Shown here: positions 39,479 through 50,378 of the stretch, piece after piece
How positions within the stretch are numbered: position 1 is the first letter of the stretch
Layout: each line of letters opens with the position of its first letter
Assembly: GCA_916048095.2 (NCBI GenBank)
Contig: OU696577.1
Span: 6,422,940 to 6,486,939 of the forward strand
Direction: 5' to 3'
Origin: Sacculina carcini
Lineage: Eukaryota; Arthropoda; Thecostraca; Sacculinidae
Length of the DNA: 64,000 bases
Position numbers and translations under genes: made by a program
Notes under the pieces: generated by a model
Database searches by the model: none
The model's input: only the letters and a program-made list of their open reading frames with translations
Told to the model about the DNA's origin: nothing

Positions 39479-42192
39479 AGCCAGACGCTCAGCCAACATC
39501 ATATCCGCTTCGCCGCCTGCCGCTTTCTGTCAGGGCGGAGGTATCTGCAGAACTGCAACGACTGCAGAACGAAGGGATCATAGAGAAGACCGACGCTTCA
39601 CAATGGGTCAGTCCTATCGTCGTGGCGAGGAGAAAATCTGGCGGCATACGACTGTGCGTCGATTTACGCGGACCAAACAGTCAAATCATCACGGAAGTGC
39701 ATCCCTTACCGACGCTGTCCGAGCTGATGTGCCAATTAAAGGGCACATACTTCACAAAACTGGACCTACGCTCGGCATATCACCAGATGATGCTTCACCC
39801 GGAGTCTCGACAGATGACCGCCTTTATCACTCACGAAGGACTCTTTCAATTCCGACGAGTGCCGTTTGGTCTCGCCTCCGCGGGAGCGGCTTTCCAACGA
39901 CTCTTGGACAAGCTGCTGACCGGAATAGACGGATGTGTCCACTATTTGGATGACATTGTCTGCTGCGGACGGACTCGAGAGACTCACGATCGGAGGCTTC
40001 GTGAGGTGATGAATCGGCTAAATGCGGCAAATGTGACGCTAAACCTCGACAAATCGGCGGTGGCGAAGACCGAGCTTGAGTTCTGTGGCTTGCGTGTGTC
40101 AGGCAGTGACGTGTCACCATCACACGATCATCTGCGAGCTATTCGTGACGCGCAAGCGCCGTCAGACGCCAAAGAACTGCGCAGCTTTTTAGGACTGTGC
40201 GGCTGGCTGTCGCACTTTATTCCGCACTACGCCAGCACTGTGAGCCCGCTACAGGATCTGTTGAAGAAAAATACCACGTTTACATGGATGCAGCAGCACG
40301 AGGAAGTGTTCGAGAAAGTCAAGCAGCTGATTGTTTCTGCCGACCCGCTCCGTCGGTACGACACGTCGAAACCGACGATCGTCACAACCGACGCCAGTCA
40401 GAAGGGATGCGGCGGCGTTCTATCTCAGATCGGCGACGACGGAAACGAGGCCATCATCTCGTTTTGGAGCCGTAAGCTGTCACCAGCTGAGCAAAAATAT
40501 TCAGTCACCGAGCGGGAGACACTGGCAGCAGTTTTGGCTGTTGAAAAGTGGAAGATGTTTTTATGGGGCCGCCATTTCACTCTCCGAACAGACCACAGCG
40601 CGCTGAAATCAGTTCTGTCGGCGAACTTCAGTGGACGTGCGGGTGCTCGTGTCGCCCGATGGCAAGCGAGATTGATCCCGTACTCATACAGCGTACAACA
40701 CGTGCCAGGCAAGTCAATTCCTGGCGCAGATGCACTGTCGCGTCTGCCGCCAGCGAGCTCGCACTCGGCATGTGACGAGGACGACGGCGATGAATATGAC
40801 GTCATCGCAACACTGGACGACGACGAGCCCAGCCTGTCGATGAGCGCGGTTCGTGACGCGAGCCGTGCAGACCCGGACATCGTCGCACTTCGCAGGCACG
40901 TTCTGGAAGGGTTCCCGGAGGCAGCGAAACAATGCAGCGCGGCTATCAGGCCGTATTTTGCCATTCGTCACGAACTGTCGGTGGACGGCGAGCTGGTCAT
41001 TCGCGCCGGTCATCAATTAGTCGTGCCAGCAAGGTTGCGGGACGATTATCTATCCCGTGCACACGCGGCGCATGACGGGTGTGTCCGCACCAAGCAGCTA
41101 CTCCGTAGCCTGGCGTGGTGGCCGGGCATGGACGCCGACGCTCAGCGGGTTGTCGACCGGTGTGCAGCATGTCAAACGAGTGATAAGGTACTGTGCAACC
41201 GCACGCGCATCGCTCCACTTCAGCCTGTTGAATTGCCCGAGCGGCCATGGGCAAAACTGGGCGTCGACATCGTCGGACCGCTGGACAGAGCGCCCGAGGA
41301 CTGTCGGTTCGCGGTGACGCTCGTTGATTACTACTCAAAGTGGGCGGAGGTGTGTATGACCCCGTCGGCTGAGACGTCACACATTATCGAGTTTCTCGAC
41401 AGCGTGTTCGCACGAGAAGGATATCCTGACCAAATCGTCAGTGACAACGGGCGCCAATTCGTCGGTGGCGACTTTCAGTCGTTCCTGAAGCAACGAGATA
41501 TTGAACACCTGCGATCAGCCGCCTACTGGCCCCGCGGGAACGCCGCTGTTGAGCGCTTCAACAGGACGTTCAAGTCGTGGCTTCAGGAGCACCACAAGGG
41601 CGCGTTCAGAGAGCGAGTCAGGCGTCTGCTGGCTCAGTATAGAGCCACCCCGCACTGTAGTACGGGTTGTGCACCATCAGTGCTGCTCCACGGCCGCGCG
41701 ATCCGACTGTCTCTGCCCGTGCCGGCCACGACGAAGCAATGTGCGCCTGGAGACGTGCGCACACGTGTGGAGCGACAGCAGCGACGCAACAAGAAAAATT
41801 ACGATCGCCGTCACGCTGCACGAGAGCCGAAGATCCATCCAGGCGACGCGGTGCATGTACGTTCTCCGGGACGAGTGCCGAAAATGTCTCCGCGTTTCAG
41901 TCCGCCGCAAAAAGTTGTGGCCAGAAGAGGATCGTCGTTCCTGTTGGAGGACGGAAGCGTGCGAAATCCGGCTCAGTTGGCCAGAGCCAAGGAAGCAGTG
42001 AATGACGACGACTTCCTGTGGCACGACCCGACGACCGTCGACACCGACCAGGGCACACGGCGCCGTAACGGCCCAGCCACGGTCAGTCATGACGTGCCAG
42101 ACGACGGGACGACAACGACGGACACGTACGAGCTGCAGCCGTCGTCGAGAGGACGTCGCCGATGGCTGCCCTCTAAATTGCGGAGTGCATAG
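39391..42192 (+). CDS. pol: pol polyprotein: reverse transcriptase, RNase H, integrase
   Basis: The frame opens just after a TGA at 39388-39390 and overlaps gag-protease by 88 bases in the -1 frame, so it is presumably made by -1 frameshifting; the first GTG in frame is 39622. Reverse transcriptase has the YLDD catalytic box (39943-39954) and FRRVPFGLASAGAAFQRLLD. RNase H follows (TTDASQKGCGGVLS, RTDHSALKSVL), then a linker and integrase with an H2C2 zinc finger (about 41060-41175) and the D,D,E core (GVDIVGPL, IVSDNGRQF, GNAAVERFNR). A GPY/F-like end (PPQKVVARRGSSFLLEDGS) precedes a short tail. No stop or frameshift seen. Confidence 0.94.
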   Translation, partial: RCHQRSIRHATATDECLPPIAGFCHRIQLKPDAQPTSYPLRRLPLSVRAEVSAELQRLQNEGIIEKTDASQWVSPIVVARRKSGGIRLCVDLRGPNSQIITEVHPLPTLSELMCQLKGTYFTKLDLRSAYHQMMLHPESRQMTAFITHEGLFQFRRVPFGLASAGAAFQRLLDKLLTGIDGCVHYLDDIVCCGRTRETHDRRLREVMNRLNAANVTLNLDKSAVAKTELEFCGLRVSGSDVSPSHDHLRAIRDAQAPSDAKELRSFLGLCGWLSHFIPHYASTVSPLQDLLKKNTTFTWMQQHEEVFEKVKQLIVSADPLRRYDTSKPTIVTTDASQKGCGGVLSQIGDDGNEAIISFWSRKLSPAEQKYSVTERETLAAVLAVEKWKMFLWGRHFTLRTDHSALKSVLSANFSGRAGARVARWQARLIPYSYSVQHVPGKSIPGADALSRLPPASSHSACDEDDGDEYDVIATLDDDEPSLSMSAVRDASRADPDIVALRRHVLEGFPEAAKQCSAAIRPYFAIRHELSVDGELVIRAGHQLVVPARLRDDYLSRAHAAHDGCVRTKQLLRSLAWWPGMDADAQRVVDRCAACQTSDKVLCNRTRIAPLQPVELPERPWAKLGVDIVGPLDRAPEDCRFAVTLVDYYSKWAEVCMTPSAETSHIIEFLDSVFAREGYPDQIVSDNGRQFVGGDFQSFLKQRDIEHLRSAAYWPRGNAAVERFNRTFKSWLQEHHKGAFRERVRRLLAQYRATPHCSTGCAPSVLLHGRAIRLSLPVPATTKQCAPGDVRTRVERQQRRNKKNYDRRHAAREPKIHPGDAVHVRSPGRVPKMSPRFSPPQKVVARRGSSFLLEDGSVRNPAQLARAKEAVNDDDFLWHDPTTVDTDQGTRRRNGPATVSHDVPDDGTTTTDTYELQPSSRGRRRWLPSKLRSA

Positions 42193-42216
42193 GGAAAGCT
42201 TTGAAGTGTGGGGGTA

Positions 42217-42481
42217 TGTAGTATAGAGCTATAAGGCGCCACCTATTGGACCCTGTAAATGTCAGTGTGATTGTGCACTATAGGATCGCAATGGGTTGGG
42301 CGTTACCGGTAGCGAGCGAATGGTCTATTGCCGGTAGGCATGATTGGTTGTGTGCATTAACTAACCGAGGGTATATAACTGGGTCGCTCTAGGTTTGTAG
42401 GTCACTTGTGGTGAGAGCTTTGACGTGTGCATATATTATTTCTCGTGTGTATCGTGTCTCTTCGGCCCGCTCGATATTACA
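42217..42481 (+). repeat. 3' LTR (265 bp)
   Basis: Same as the 5' LTR except A at 42438. Preceded by a purine-rich stretch ending GAAGTGTGGGGGTA (42203-42216), the probable polypurine tract. Confidence 0.95.
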
Positions 42482-44321
42482 AGAAGAGTACGAGGAAGCG
42501 AATTGAACTGTCGGAGAACAAAGGAATAAACAGACTTAGAAGACCAAGATGACTCGTTCAAGGCCCAGGGGGAGACAAGAGGATGGGGATGACAAGCAGC
42601 AGTGGAAACAATGACCAGTGGAGACCAGAAAGATAAGGGGGTTGACAAGGATCATGAGTTTAAAAAATAATATAGCAAAGACGAAAGTGAATACGAGAAA
42701 TAAGGGGGAGCCAACAAAACTGAAACAAGAATTGAGATGTATTACGACAGGGAGAACAAGAGGGAGAGGGAGAGAACAAAATAATATGAATTCATGACAC
42801 GCTGGAGAATGCGGAGAGAATAGCGAGGGACATGAAAATACACGGAAAAGCAATAATCGTTACGAGAAATGATAAGGGAGGGTACAAGTTACAGACAAAG
42901 CAGAGACTAACACAGCGAAACATCAAACACACAGTAAAACAGTAAACAGCAACAGTACTTTGGACATGTCTAAGTAGTGTTCATGACTGAGTTCATAATG
43001 CATGTTTGCTTACAATACAGGACACTCATGTATTATTTTCTTTCAATCATAAGTGGGCAAAATTATTTTGGAGTTGACTAGATCTCGAGAATTTATGACT
43101 ATACTGTGATAAATATACCCTTAAACGCTGCAATAGTTGCGGAGCAAAGACAAAACAGATGTAACTTTCAAATTTAGCCAATGTTTTGTACTCGTAAATG
43201 GCTTGTGAATGTTTGTGATTTGTGTTGATTTCTCCTGTTTTGTGGGGATAACGTTTCTGCACTGGTGTTCACACGTCTAGGTATGTTAAATTCACATGCA
43301 CATTTTAGCCTTTCATGTTTTTATTACATATTATTCTCCAAACCTAATTTGATCCGGCAAATATGTCGATGCACTGTAGTAAGCCGTGCATCTGTACACA
43401 GGTGGCCCATGCGGAATATTCACCATAAACATATTCGCTGAAATAATGCTTGGCGAGACAGGATGACCGTATTCCGAATCTCTACATACAGAACACTTGT
43501 GTGCGCGGAAAAAAATTGAGTTTTCCTATTATAAAATGAATTTTTTCGTGGAAAATTAATCCTTTTTTGGGTCAAATGTTTGGATATATTTAGGCACGGA
43601 GCAAACCATTATACAATCACTTGGGTAATATATCGAATTTACTACTCAAGCTATATAAACCCAGGACATAAAAGGATTTTACAAACATAACTCGAACCGA
43701 CCGGGCAGTCCCCAAAGAGAGGACATGTCCGGGGAAAAAGAGGACATCGTAACCCTACGAAACCAGAGGAATAACACTCGAAATGTGTTTCAAGGGGGTC
43801 TTGGCGCATTTTTGGAGTATTCAGCCCCCAATCCCCCTTGGCACACCACTGCTGCTGGGACCATATTGATGAGGCTGGATCCATTTGCTTCCTTCGTCCA
43901 ACTGCTTTTATTTTGTTCTTTCCTTTGTCGTTATTCCACACTTTGTGCCAGTTTTGTGCTTGATGATTTTCGTGGTATATTTTGTTAGGGTACTCGACTA
44001 AACCTCGAATACTCAGTTATTGTTGCAGCTTACCGATGTTGTTATTTGCAGTGTCGCATCTTTACTTTCACTGGTCTTATTTTGGTCTCGCACATTTTGT
44101 ATTGCAACTGCATATCATCGTCTATATTCACATTTTCTCCACGTGCTAATTATTGTCATGCCTCTTGTATGTATAATGTGCGCTATATATTAATTATATA
44201 TATATTTCGTGGTGTTATTGTGTTATGTAAGAAGTTATTAAATTTTTTCGAAGCTGTTGCAGGCAGAGCACGCTTGATGCAACATCCTCTATTAGCACCA
44301 GAGTTGGGGATGTTATGCCTG
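42482..44321. other. gene-free, purine-rich then AT-rich sequence
   Basis: 42482-42955 continues the strongly purine-rich plus strand seen before the retrotransposon. 43640-43870 has repeat-like sequence with a GGACATGTCC palindrome and ends near CACCACTGCTG, possibly a transposon remnant. No gene recognised. Confidence 0.4.
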
Positions 44322-44617
44322 AGCGTGGATCCTGGGGTATATATGACCCCCGACAAATTGGCTGGGAGGTATGAATATGCAATTTTACCCCCGTTAATTC
44401 AGCTGAACTCAGTTTATTTGGTATGTTGTCATCAAAATCAGCTTAACAAAAAAGTAACAATACACGACAAGTGTATGTGTTTGCAGTTATATGCAATATA
44501 ATTCTAATTGAAGTATGTGTGTTGTAATTGACTATGTATAAAATGGCTGAGGGTCCAATACAGAACAATAATGCATGATGGTTTTCATCCTCCCGAGCCT
44601 CGACACAAATCTACGCC
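44322..44617 (+). mobile_element. best-preserved GGCGTAGATCC-family MITE
   Basis: Starts GCGTGGATCCTGGGG and ends ACACAAATCTACGCC, so the termini are inverted (GGCGTAGAT / ATCTACGCC). About 296 bp, non-coding, with TATGAATATGCAATTTTACC and GTGTGTTGTAATTGAC in common with the other three copies. Superfamily not determined. Confidence 0.7.
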
Positions 44618-44754
44618 CTTTTGTGTGCATATGTGTGCGTGTGTGAGTGCGTGTGCTTTGTTAGAATATGTTTCTTGCGATCATCAACGGGACATACACA
44701 GACTTACATATCTGTGTATGAGTCTAAACACTAATATTTTTGTAATTGTTCACC

Positions 44755-44985
44755 ACCGCCGTTCACCGGTCATGGCGGCGAGCGAGTGACCGGCTCACCG
44801 CTGATTGGTTGTGGCGGTGGGCGTGATGCCTGTGCGTGTGTGTGTGTGTGTGTGCGCGCTCCCGTGTGTCACGGTGTGAGCCTGGGAGTCGTATTCGAGG
44901 CGATGTCGGGAGTGGTGTGACGTCGTTGGGCAGCGATGCCCACGCGCGCCTGTCTGAATATATAGTTTTTTGTTTTCTTACAAAT
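44755..44985 (+). mobile_element. fragment of the 440-bp LTR-like repeat
   Basis: Aligns with the last ~230 bases of the repeats at 56593 and 57745: GACCGGCTCACCGCTGATTG, a TG run, GCTCCCGTGTGTCACGGTGTG, GATGCCCACGCGCGCCTGTC, then TTTTTTGTTTTCTTACA. Clearly diverged from them, so an older insertion of the same family. Confidence 0.75.
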
Positions 44986-45405
44986 GCTTAACCTGATTTT
45001 TTTATCGTTGGTTTTCTTTTGAATCTCGATTTTTTATGAAAATATAGCGCGTAAATTGAATTGCTTGTTGCTTATATGACACCACATTCGCGAGTTTTCA
45101 TCGCATAAAACACCGATTGACATCTAATTTATTTTTTTTGTCGAAATAATCAGTTGTAGCCCAAGTTTTCGAATCAATGTCCAAAGCTCAAATTTTGGCC
45201 GAATTTAACTGCAATAAGTCGATGTTGTGCTATCACCAATGGTCACATGTCTGTCTGCTTGTCGATGATTGTCGGCAGGTGTGTTCTCTGTGTGCCGGTG
45301 GTCTTTTGTCATAATTGCCAATCTGAGACGATATTCAAGTTCACTCTTAAAGTGTTTCGTTAAGGTGTTTTTGACGTGAGCCCACTAGAGTGGTATGCTT
45401 ATTAC
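44986..45405. other. AT-rich spacer, nothing recognised
   Basis: No gene or repeat terminus seen; 45398-45405 is the left target duplication (CTTATTAC) of the next element. Confidence 0.4.
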
Positions 45406-46441
45406 TAGAGTTGGGAATTTTATGTGATAATTTTTGGCGTTTTATGTTTTTATTATGTGATGAAAAATCCAAAAATATGTTGTCAAAATCACCAACATAT
45501 ATTATTCAATTATAATATAATACGTGAATTTAGGACTGTTTCGTAGATTATTTGCATTTTAGGCATGTATTTAGCGACATTCCATTGGGGATGCCACCCT
45601 TAGAGAGGCAATTTTTTGTAGTACATGGGCAAGTTTTACCTTGATTGGGCCCTCCCGATAAGTTAGGGGTGCAGTAGAGACACCAGGATTTTCCCGTAGG
45701 AGATTAAGGAAAAAGACGCGGAGATTTGGCGTGACACTAGGAACCAGGGTTTGAAAAAAATGTTTTTTTCCAAAAAAAACCAACACCATGTTTTTTTGAA
45801 AAAACATTGTTTTTTGTTTTTTGTTTTGTTTTTTACACTTTGCACACACAAATCAAAAACAGGATTGTACCATGCTATTTAGTATATAGTTTAAAATATT
45901 ATTGTACCACTTACCAAGAGTTTTGTAAATATTTAATAGAGAAAAAAATCATAAAAATGTACACACAGGATCTTGAATTGAATTGATCTTGAACCTTGCA
46001 GCATCTATAGGCAACGGAAGTTTTAAACCGCTTCCAATTGCGAAAGCAGTCGATTTTAAACACCCACATATGTTTGCAAAGTCCAAATCCAAATACCCAG
46101 TGGCCTTATTTATGAAAACCTAGTGACTAAAAATCGTTTTGTCCATGTCAATCGTTTTTTAACCCATATGTTTCTAAAAGTAGTGTTTCTCATAGAAACT
46201 CAAATGTTTTGTCGTAAAAATATAGTATTTATAATAAATTCCAGCGTGTTTTTTCCCATAAAAAGCAATGTTTTTTGTATGAGCCAAAATATATAATATA
46301 AACAGGGAATTGTATTCATAAAAACCAAGTGAATCTTTCATAAAAACAGCACTTTATTCGTGAGAAGACATATGAATCATGTGAATCATATGATACATTT
46401 TATGTGAAAACCTTTTTTGTCGCATAAAATTCCCAACTCTA
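45406..46441. mobile_element. hAT-type element, 19-bp perfect TIRs and perfect 8-bp TSD
   Basis: Ends TAGAGTTGGGAATTTTATG and its exact complement; flanked by identical CTTATTAC (45398-45405 and 46442-46449). 1036 bp, no transposase frame. The interior has many (A/T)-homopolymer blocks such as AAAAAACATTG and its complement (about 45755-45840), giving strong folding potential. Older copy at 11860-12931. Confidence 0.9.
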
Positions 46442-46559
46442 CTTATTACACTTCGGCTTTTTGTCGTTTTGTTGGGGTGGCATATGAGACAACTTGCACA
46501 TCTTCACGTTCTCCCTATTGCCAGGCTTAGCTGGAAAATCTGTTGATGAAAAATTGTAT

Positions 46560-49170
46560 GTGTCTCTTAAAGCCGCCTTCCTTGTCATTGGTTTTAGCTT
46601 GTAAGCTGGTGTTTTACTAGTTAATTCTAAATCTTTTGGCTCGGATTTCTTTCCGACTTTGCCAATCTGACGAGATTCGGCTACTTTTTTCTTTTCTCAC
46701 TGTAAATAATGGTTGCTGGTTATTTGTTTGTCCATATTTGGTTTTTATCAGCTACCCCTCCATCACTGGACTTTTTGTCTTGTGTTTGAAGGGTTGTTTT
46801 CATTTGCTGAGCTTCTGGCGATTCGTTCGAAGTAGCATTTAGAGGAGATTCCTTTTGTAGTGTTCTCTGTCCGTTTGAAGTTTGAGCTTTGTGTGGCTTC
46901 TTATTAGAGGGGATAATGTCATCACCTTTTTTGCTCGTGTTCTGTTCAATTTCTACGCTTTCATGAGGATCTTAACTGCTAAATTCATCTGCAGTGGAAT
47001 TATGATTCTTTGACGTATTTCCAATAGAATCAAAACTTGGCTGCCGCTGCCCGCAGTAGTCCTGAAAAGACTCATGACTTCGCTTCTTGTCCGACATTAT
47101 TGAGTGCTGTGATTCGACGATTTCCGACTGTAGATCTTGTGGTCATTATGTCACTGGTTATCTGCGGAGATCCTTAATTGTGCATTCATATGAGGACGCT
47201 GGACTTCATATGAGAACGCTGGGTCTATTTATGTCAGGGGAGCATTCTAGATTTGTTTGGGATATTTTGTCATCGCTGACATGTTCATGATCAATGTAGG
47301 ATGATTTGTTTTCTGTGAACTTGAAATTACTACCATTTTCAAGGGTGATGCTAGGAAGCTTCTCTAACATTTTGGCCGATTTCTCTAGCATAACCATTTC
47401 TGATTTCCCAGATTTTTGGAAATCAGTTTGATTTATTTGTGCGTTGTTGCTTGTTGAAGTTTTCTCCATTGTTGATGCTGATTCGTATTTTTCGGCATCA
47501 ATCGAACACTGTTGTTGCTCACTATTCGCATCCACTTTGTTCATTTCTATTGGCTGGACTTCTGTCTTGATTGGGGGTTGTTGGGCCTTGCAGAATTGGT
47601 AAGTTTTGCATCTTGCATCATTGAGGAAGATGAAGTACTCCTCATGGACGGTTTTGTATTAATTGAACGAAATTGTTCTGCTGGTTTGTTGACACGGCTC
47701 ACCAAATGTCTTGAGATCGAGTGATCATTGTGTTTTGAGCTGCTTGTTGGTAATTTATATGCTCTGTCGACACTTTGGAATGTCTCTTGAGGTATTAATT
47801 CGTTTGATCGACCGTCCAATGTCTTCGAAACTGTGCTTACCATTTTCTGTTGTGGACCGTATTGCTCAATAGACACGTGCCGGCTTCATTCAACCAGATT
47901 CGCTGACTGCAGATCTTTGACGCTCTGTAATTTCTTCCCACTCGATATGATACGAGCTATGATCTCCTGTAGATTACCCTCATCTGACTGTATTCCTAAG
48001 TCGGCATTCACCTAGTCTAGTCCCAGGCACGTTTGTGCTGAAATATCTCGTTCTTCACAAATTCCTCTGCTGCCATAGTCGTATCAGGTTTAACAACGTG
48101 ATATTGTTGTCATAACATGTTGTTGATATGTATCTGCCTTGTTGTTCCGCATGATCGCTAGAAGTCTTGTTGTATGTATGAAAGGGTTTCTTTTTAGTGA
48201 CTGCGGTAGTTTTTTCAGTGTCTAATTTGTATCTTTCTTCCTGATTTCTCTCTGTTTTTTTGCCCGTTTCTTCGATATATACTCCCTGTGCTCACTTGGT
48301 TTGTTGGAGTCTTGCTCTTTGCTACGTTGTTGGCTTAACATCATGCTTCTTTGAGTATGAATAATCAGTTATTCTTTTCTCTTTCAAAGGCTCAATTTGG
48401 CCTGCCGCTGGTTTTGCATAAATTTTCTGAAGTGTTCTTTTTGATGCTTCAGACTTTTCTTAGCTTGTCTGGCTCGCTGTTTTTCTGTTGAATACGCCAA
48501 TGTAGCTTGATATTCAGCGGAGGAACAATTGATGATGGTGGAATTACTATGGTCTCTCTTGGCGGTCGATTTCATGTCTTTTGATTGCGGTTTTCTCGAT
48601 GTCTGAACCTCTTTTATTTTGACTGTAGAAGACTCCGAGAAGACATCTTGGATGCTTTTGTCTTTATCGTCATCCTCTCTAGCTCTTGTAGTGTTTTGGT
48701 AGAGCCGATATCGATGTTGATTGGGTCTTCAAGTCTACTTTGAGCAGGCTTAACGTATACCGCTCCTGGGGTTCTTATTTGCATCGTGGCGTTTATTGTG
48801 GGCGACACTGATGTCACCTAGCTTCGGTGGAATGACGTAAGATGCGATGATGTCCACCATCTCGGTTAGACTCAACACCATTGCTTCTAGTTAGCACAAG
48901 TGCCGACGGATGACTTCATAGCCGTGTTCTTCTACCCTATTCAGTGCCATAATACTGGCACCGATCAAGCAAGGATTTTTGTAGAATCGTGCGTTGTAAC
49001 ACGAATTGCATGGATCAAGAAGTGACCAACAGCTCCGTATCACGTAGCTCACAACCAAGGAATAACATGGCGCTGATAACAGCATTTGTCATCGACTACG
49101 ATTTGCTAGAAATGTTAATTTTCAATATCACGTGCCATTTGGCGAGTGCACTGTAATTTGACATTGTTGA
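46560..49170 (-). pseudogene. decayed coding sequence, cyclin-like N-terminus and Ser/Lys/Asn-rich tail
   Basis: On the minus strand a chain of protein-like segments is broken by stops and frame changes. From the 5' side: NAVISAMLFLGCELRDTELL (about 49090-49030), then NPCLIGASIMALNRVEEHGY and LEAMVLSLTEMVDIIASYVI (48985-48810), which resemble the two cyclin-box halves of T/K-type cyclins. The tail follows: KKSLKHQKEHFRKFMQNQRQ near 48450, segments at 47876-47547 and 47544-47206, MSDKKRSHESFQDYC near 47095, SNKKPHKAQTSNGQRTLQ near 46900. That every segment is on one strand in sensible order argues for a real former gene, possibly a retrocopy. The cyclin assignment is from motif memory. Confidence 0.4.
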
Positions 49171-49242
49171 TTCGAAGCGCCAGACAGAGTGATGCGCGAG
49201 ATGTTCCGATAATTTGAACGCTTGTTTGCACGCGATTCAGGG

Positions 49243-49322
49243 TGATTCATGTGTGTGTGCGTGTGTGTGTGTATGTGTGTGTATGTGTGTGTGTGTGTGT
49301 GTGTGCGCGTGCGTGTGTATAC
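49243..49322 (+). repeat. TG-rich microsatellite
   Basis: TG runs with GTGC and GTAT interruptions. 49323-50060 beyond it holds no recognised gene; several GGCCAA and TTGGCC motifs at 49370-49460 suggest a folded repeat remnant. Confidence 0.8.
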
Positions 49323-50062
49323 TGCGTGCATGGGGGTTCCGCTGATGCGTTCAGGGTTGCCATGTTTGGTCTTTTAAGGCCAATTTGGGCTTTTTCCAAC
49401 GACGTTGGCCTCGTGGAAATTCTGTTTAAAGGCCAAACATACGTTGGCCTTTTGTCCTTTTTTATCGAAAGCGATCATTGCTAATTTTCTATCGTAAATT
49501 ATTATTTGTTATTTGAATAAATAAAAAGGAACGTCGTGAAGGCGCATCCAACTCAACGACACCTCCCAGGGACCTGGCTGAACAAGGTAGTCAGGCCCTG
49601 GATGAAATTCTGCCAGTACACTTCTAGGAAGCTCATTAATCATTGTTGTGCACAGTATCACTTTGCACCATTTATTGTGCATTTATTGATTTGCTGCCTG
49701 CATTCGTTTTATCATATTTATAAATATGAATTGTTTTCCATTGTGGTAGAATGGAGCGGTCGTATGGCTTCAACCATTCAACAAAGGAGCGGGTCCTACA
49801 CCCAATTTTATACAATTTTTTTATACACACAATTTTAGTGTGGAATAACTCAATAGTATGTGGTTTCGATGTTGTTCAATAACACAGGTCTCAACATATT
49901 TCTGCAAAGCGTATTTTTTCAGGTTATTCAATGTAGCTCAAATAAAATAGATTATTAGCTTGTAGCTAGCTCGTAATGAACGCACGTTTAAACCATCACT
50001 GATATATTTTTGTGAAAAATACCAAATTCATACATAATTTTCATTTTCTTGCCTCGATTGCA

Positions 50063-50340
50063 TCAGGTAAATTTCTTTATTTTGAGTCGTCTTTCAGCTG
50101 GCATTACATAATTGGTGAAATCGGTTCTGAATCGTGAATATTCTCGATTATTTCCCGTGAACACTGGTAATGCAATGAGTGACAAATTCAACTGAACTTT
50201 TTCGGTGTTTTCATCATTGGTGGACTGCCGAACTGCACGAGACTCACGTTCATTGAACAATATATCATATCTCCTGATGCTATGGAATACAGCTTCTAAA
50301 CTCGACCTACACTTATCTTCTACTGCATCGTCATATTCAC
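50063..50340 (-). pseudogene. possible Pao/BEL-type gag remnant
   Basis: The minus-strand frame contains LIALPVFTGNNREYSRFRTD followed by ERRLKIKKF, resembling the LPKLELPTFSGDPLEWxxFW...EKFxYL signature of Pao/BEL gag (DUF1759-type). The frame is short, has no neighbouring protease or polymerase and abuts a MITE, so it is a fragment. Confidence 0.4.
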
Positions 50341-50378
50341 TCAGCTTTACATCATAACTCTTGTTTACTCTGAACCAT

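Larger units (their letters stand above)
37950..42481 (+). mobile_element. complete Ty3/gypsy-type LTR retrotransposon
   Basis: 4532 bp: 5' LTR, primer-binding site complementary to serine tRNA, gag-protease ORF, pol ORF (RT, RNase H, integrase), 3' LTR, flanked by AGAAG duplications. The pol order RT-RH-IN identifies Ty3/gypsy; the tRNA-Ser primer and absence of a chromodomain suggest the Mag lineage (inference). LTRs show one difference (G at 38171, A at 42438), so insertion is recent. No env frame between pol and the 3' LTR. Confidence 0.96.

Noticed and set aside
40425-42090. Several 100-180-residue minus-strand frames opposite pol
   Set aside because: Shadows of the intact pol frame.
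44046-44501. 151-residue plus-strand frame
   Set aside because: Its second half is MITE sequence and its first half is AT-rich without similarity.
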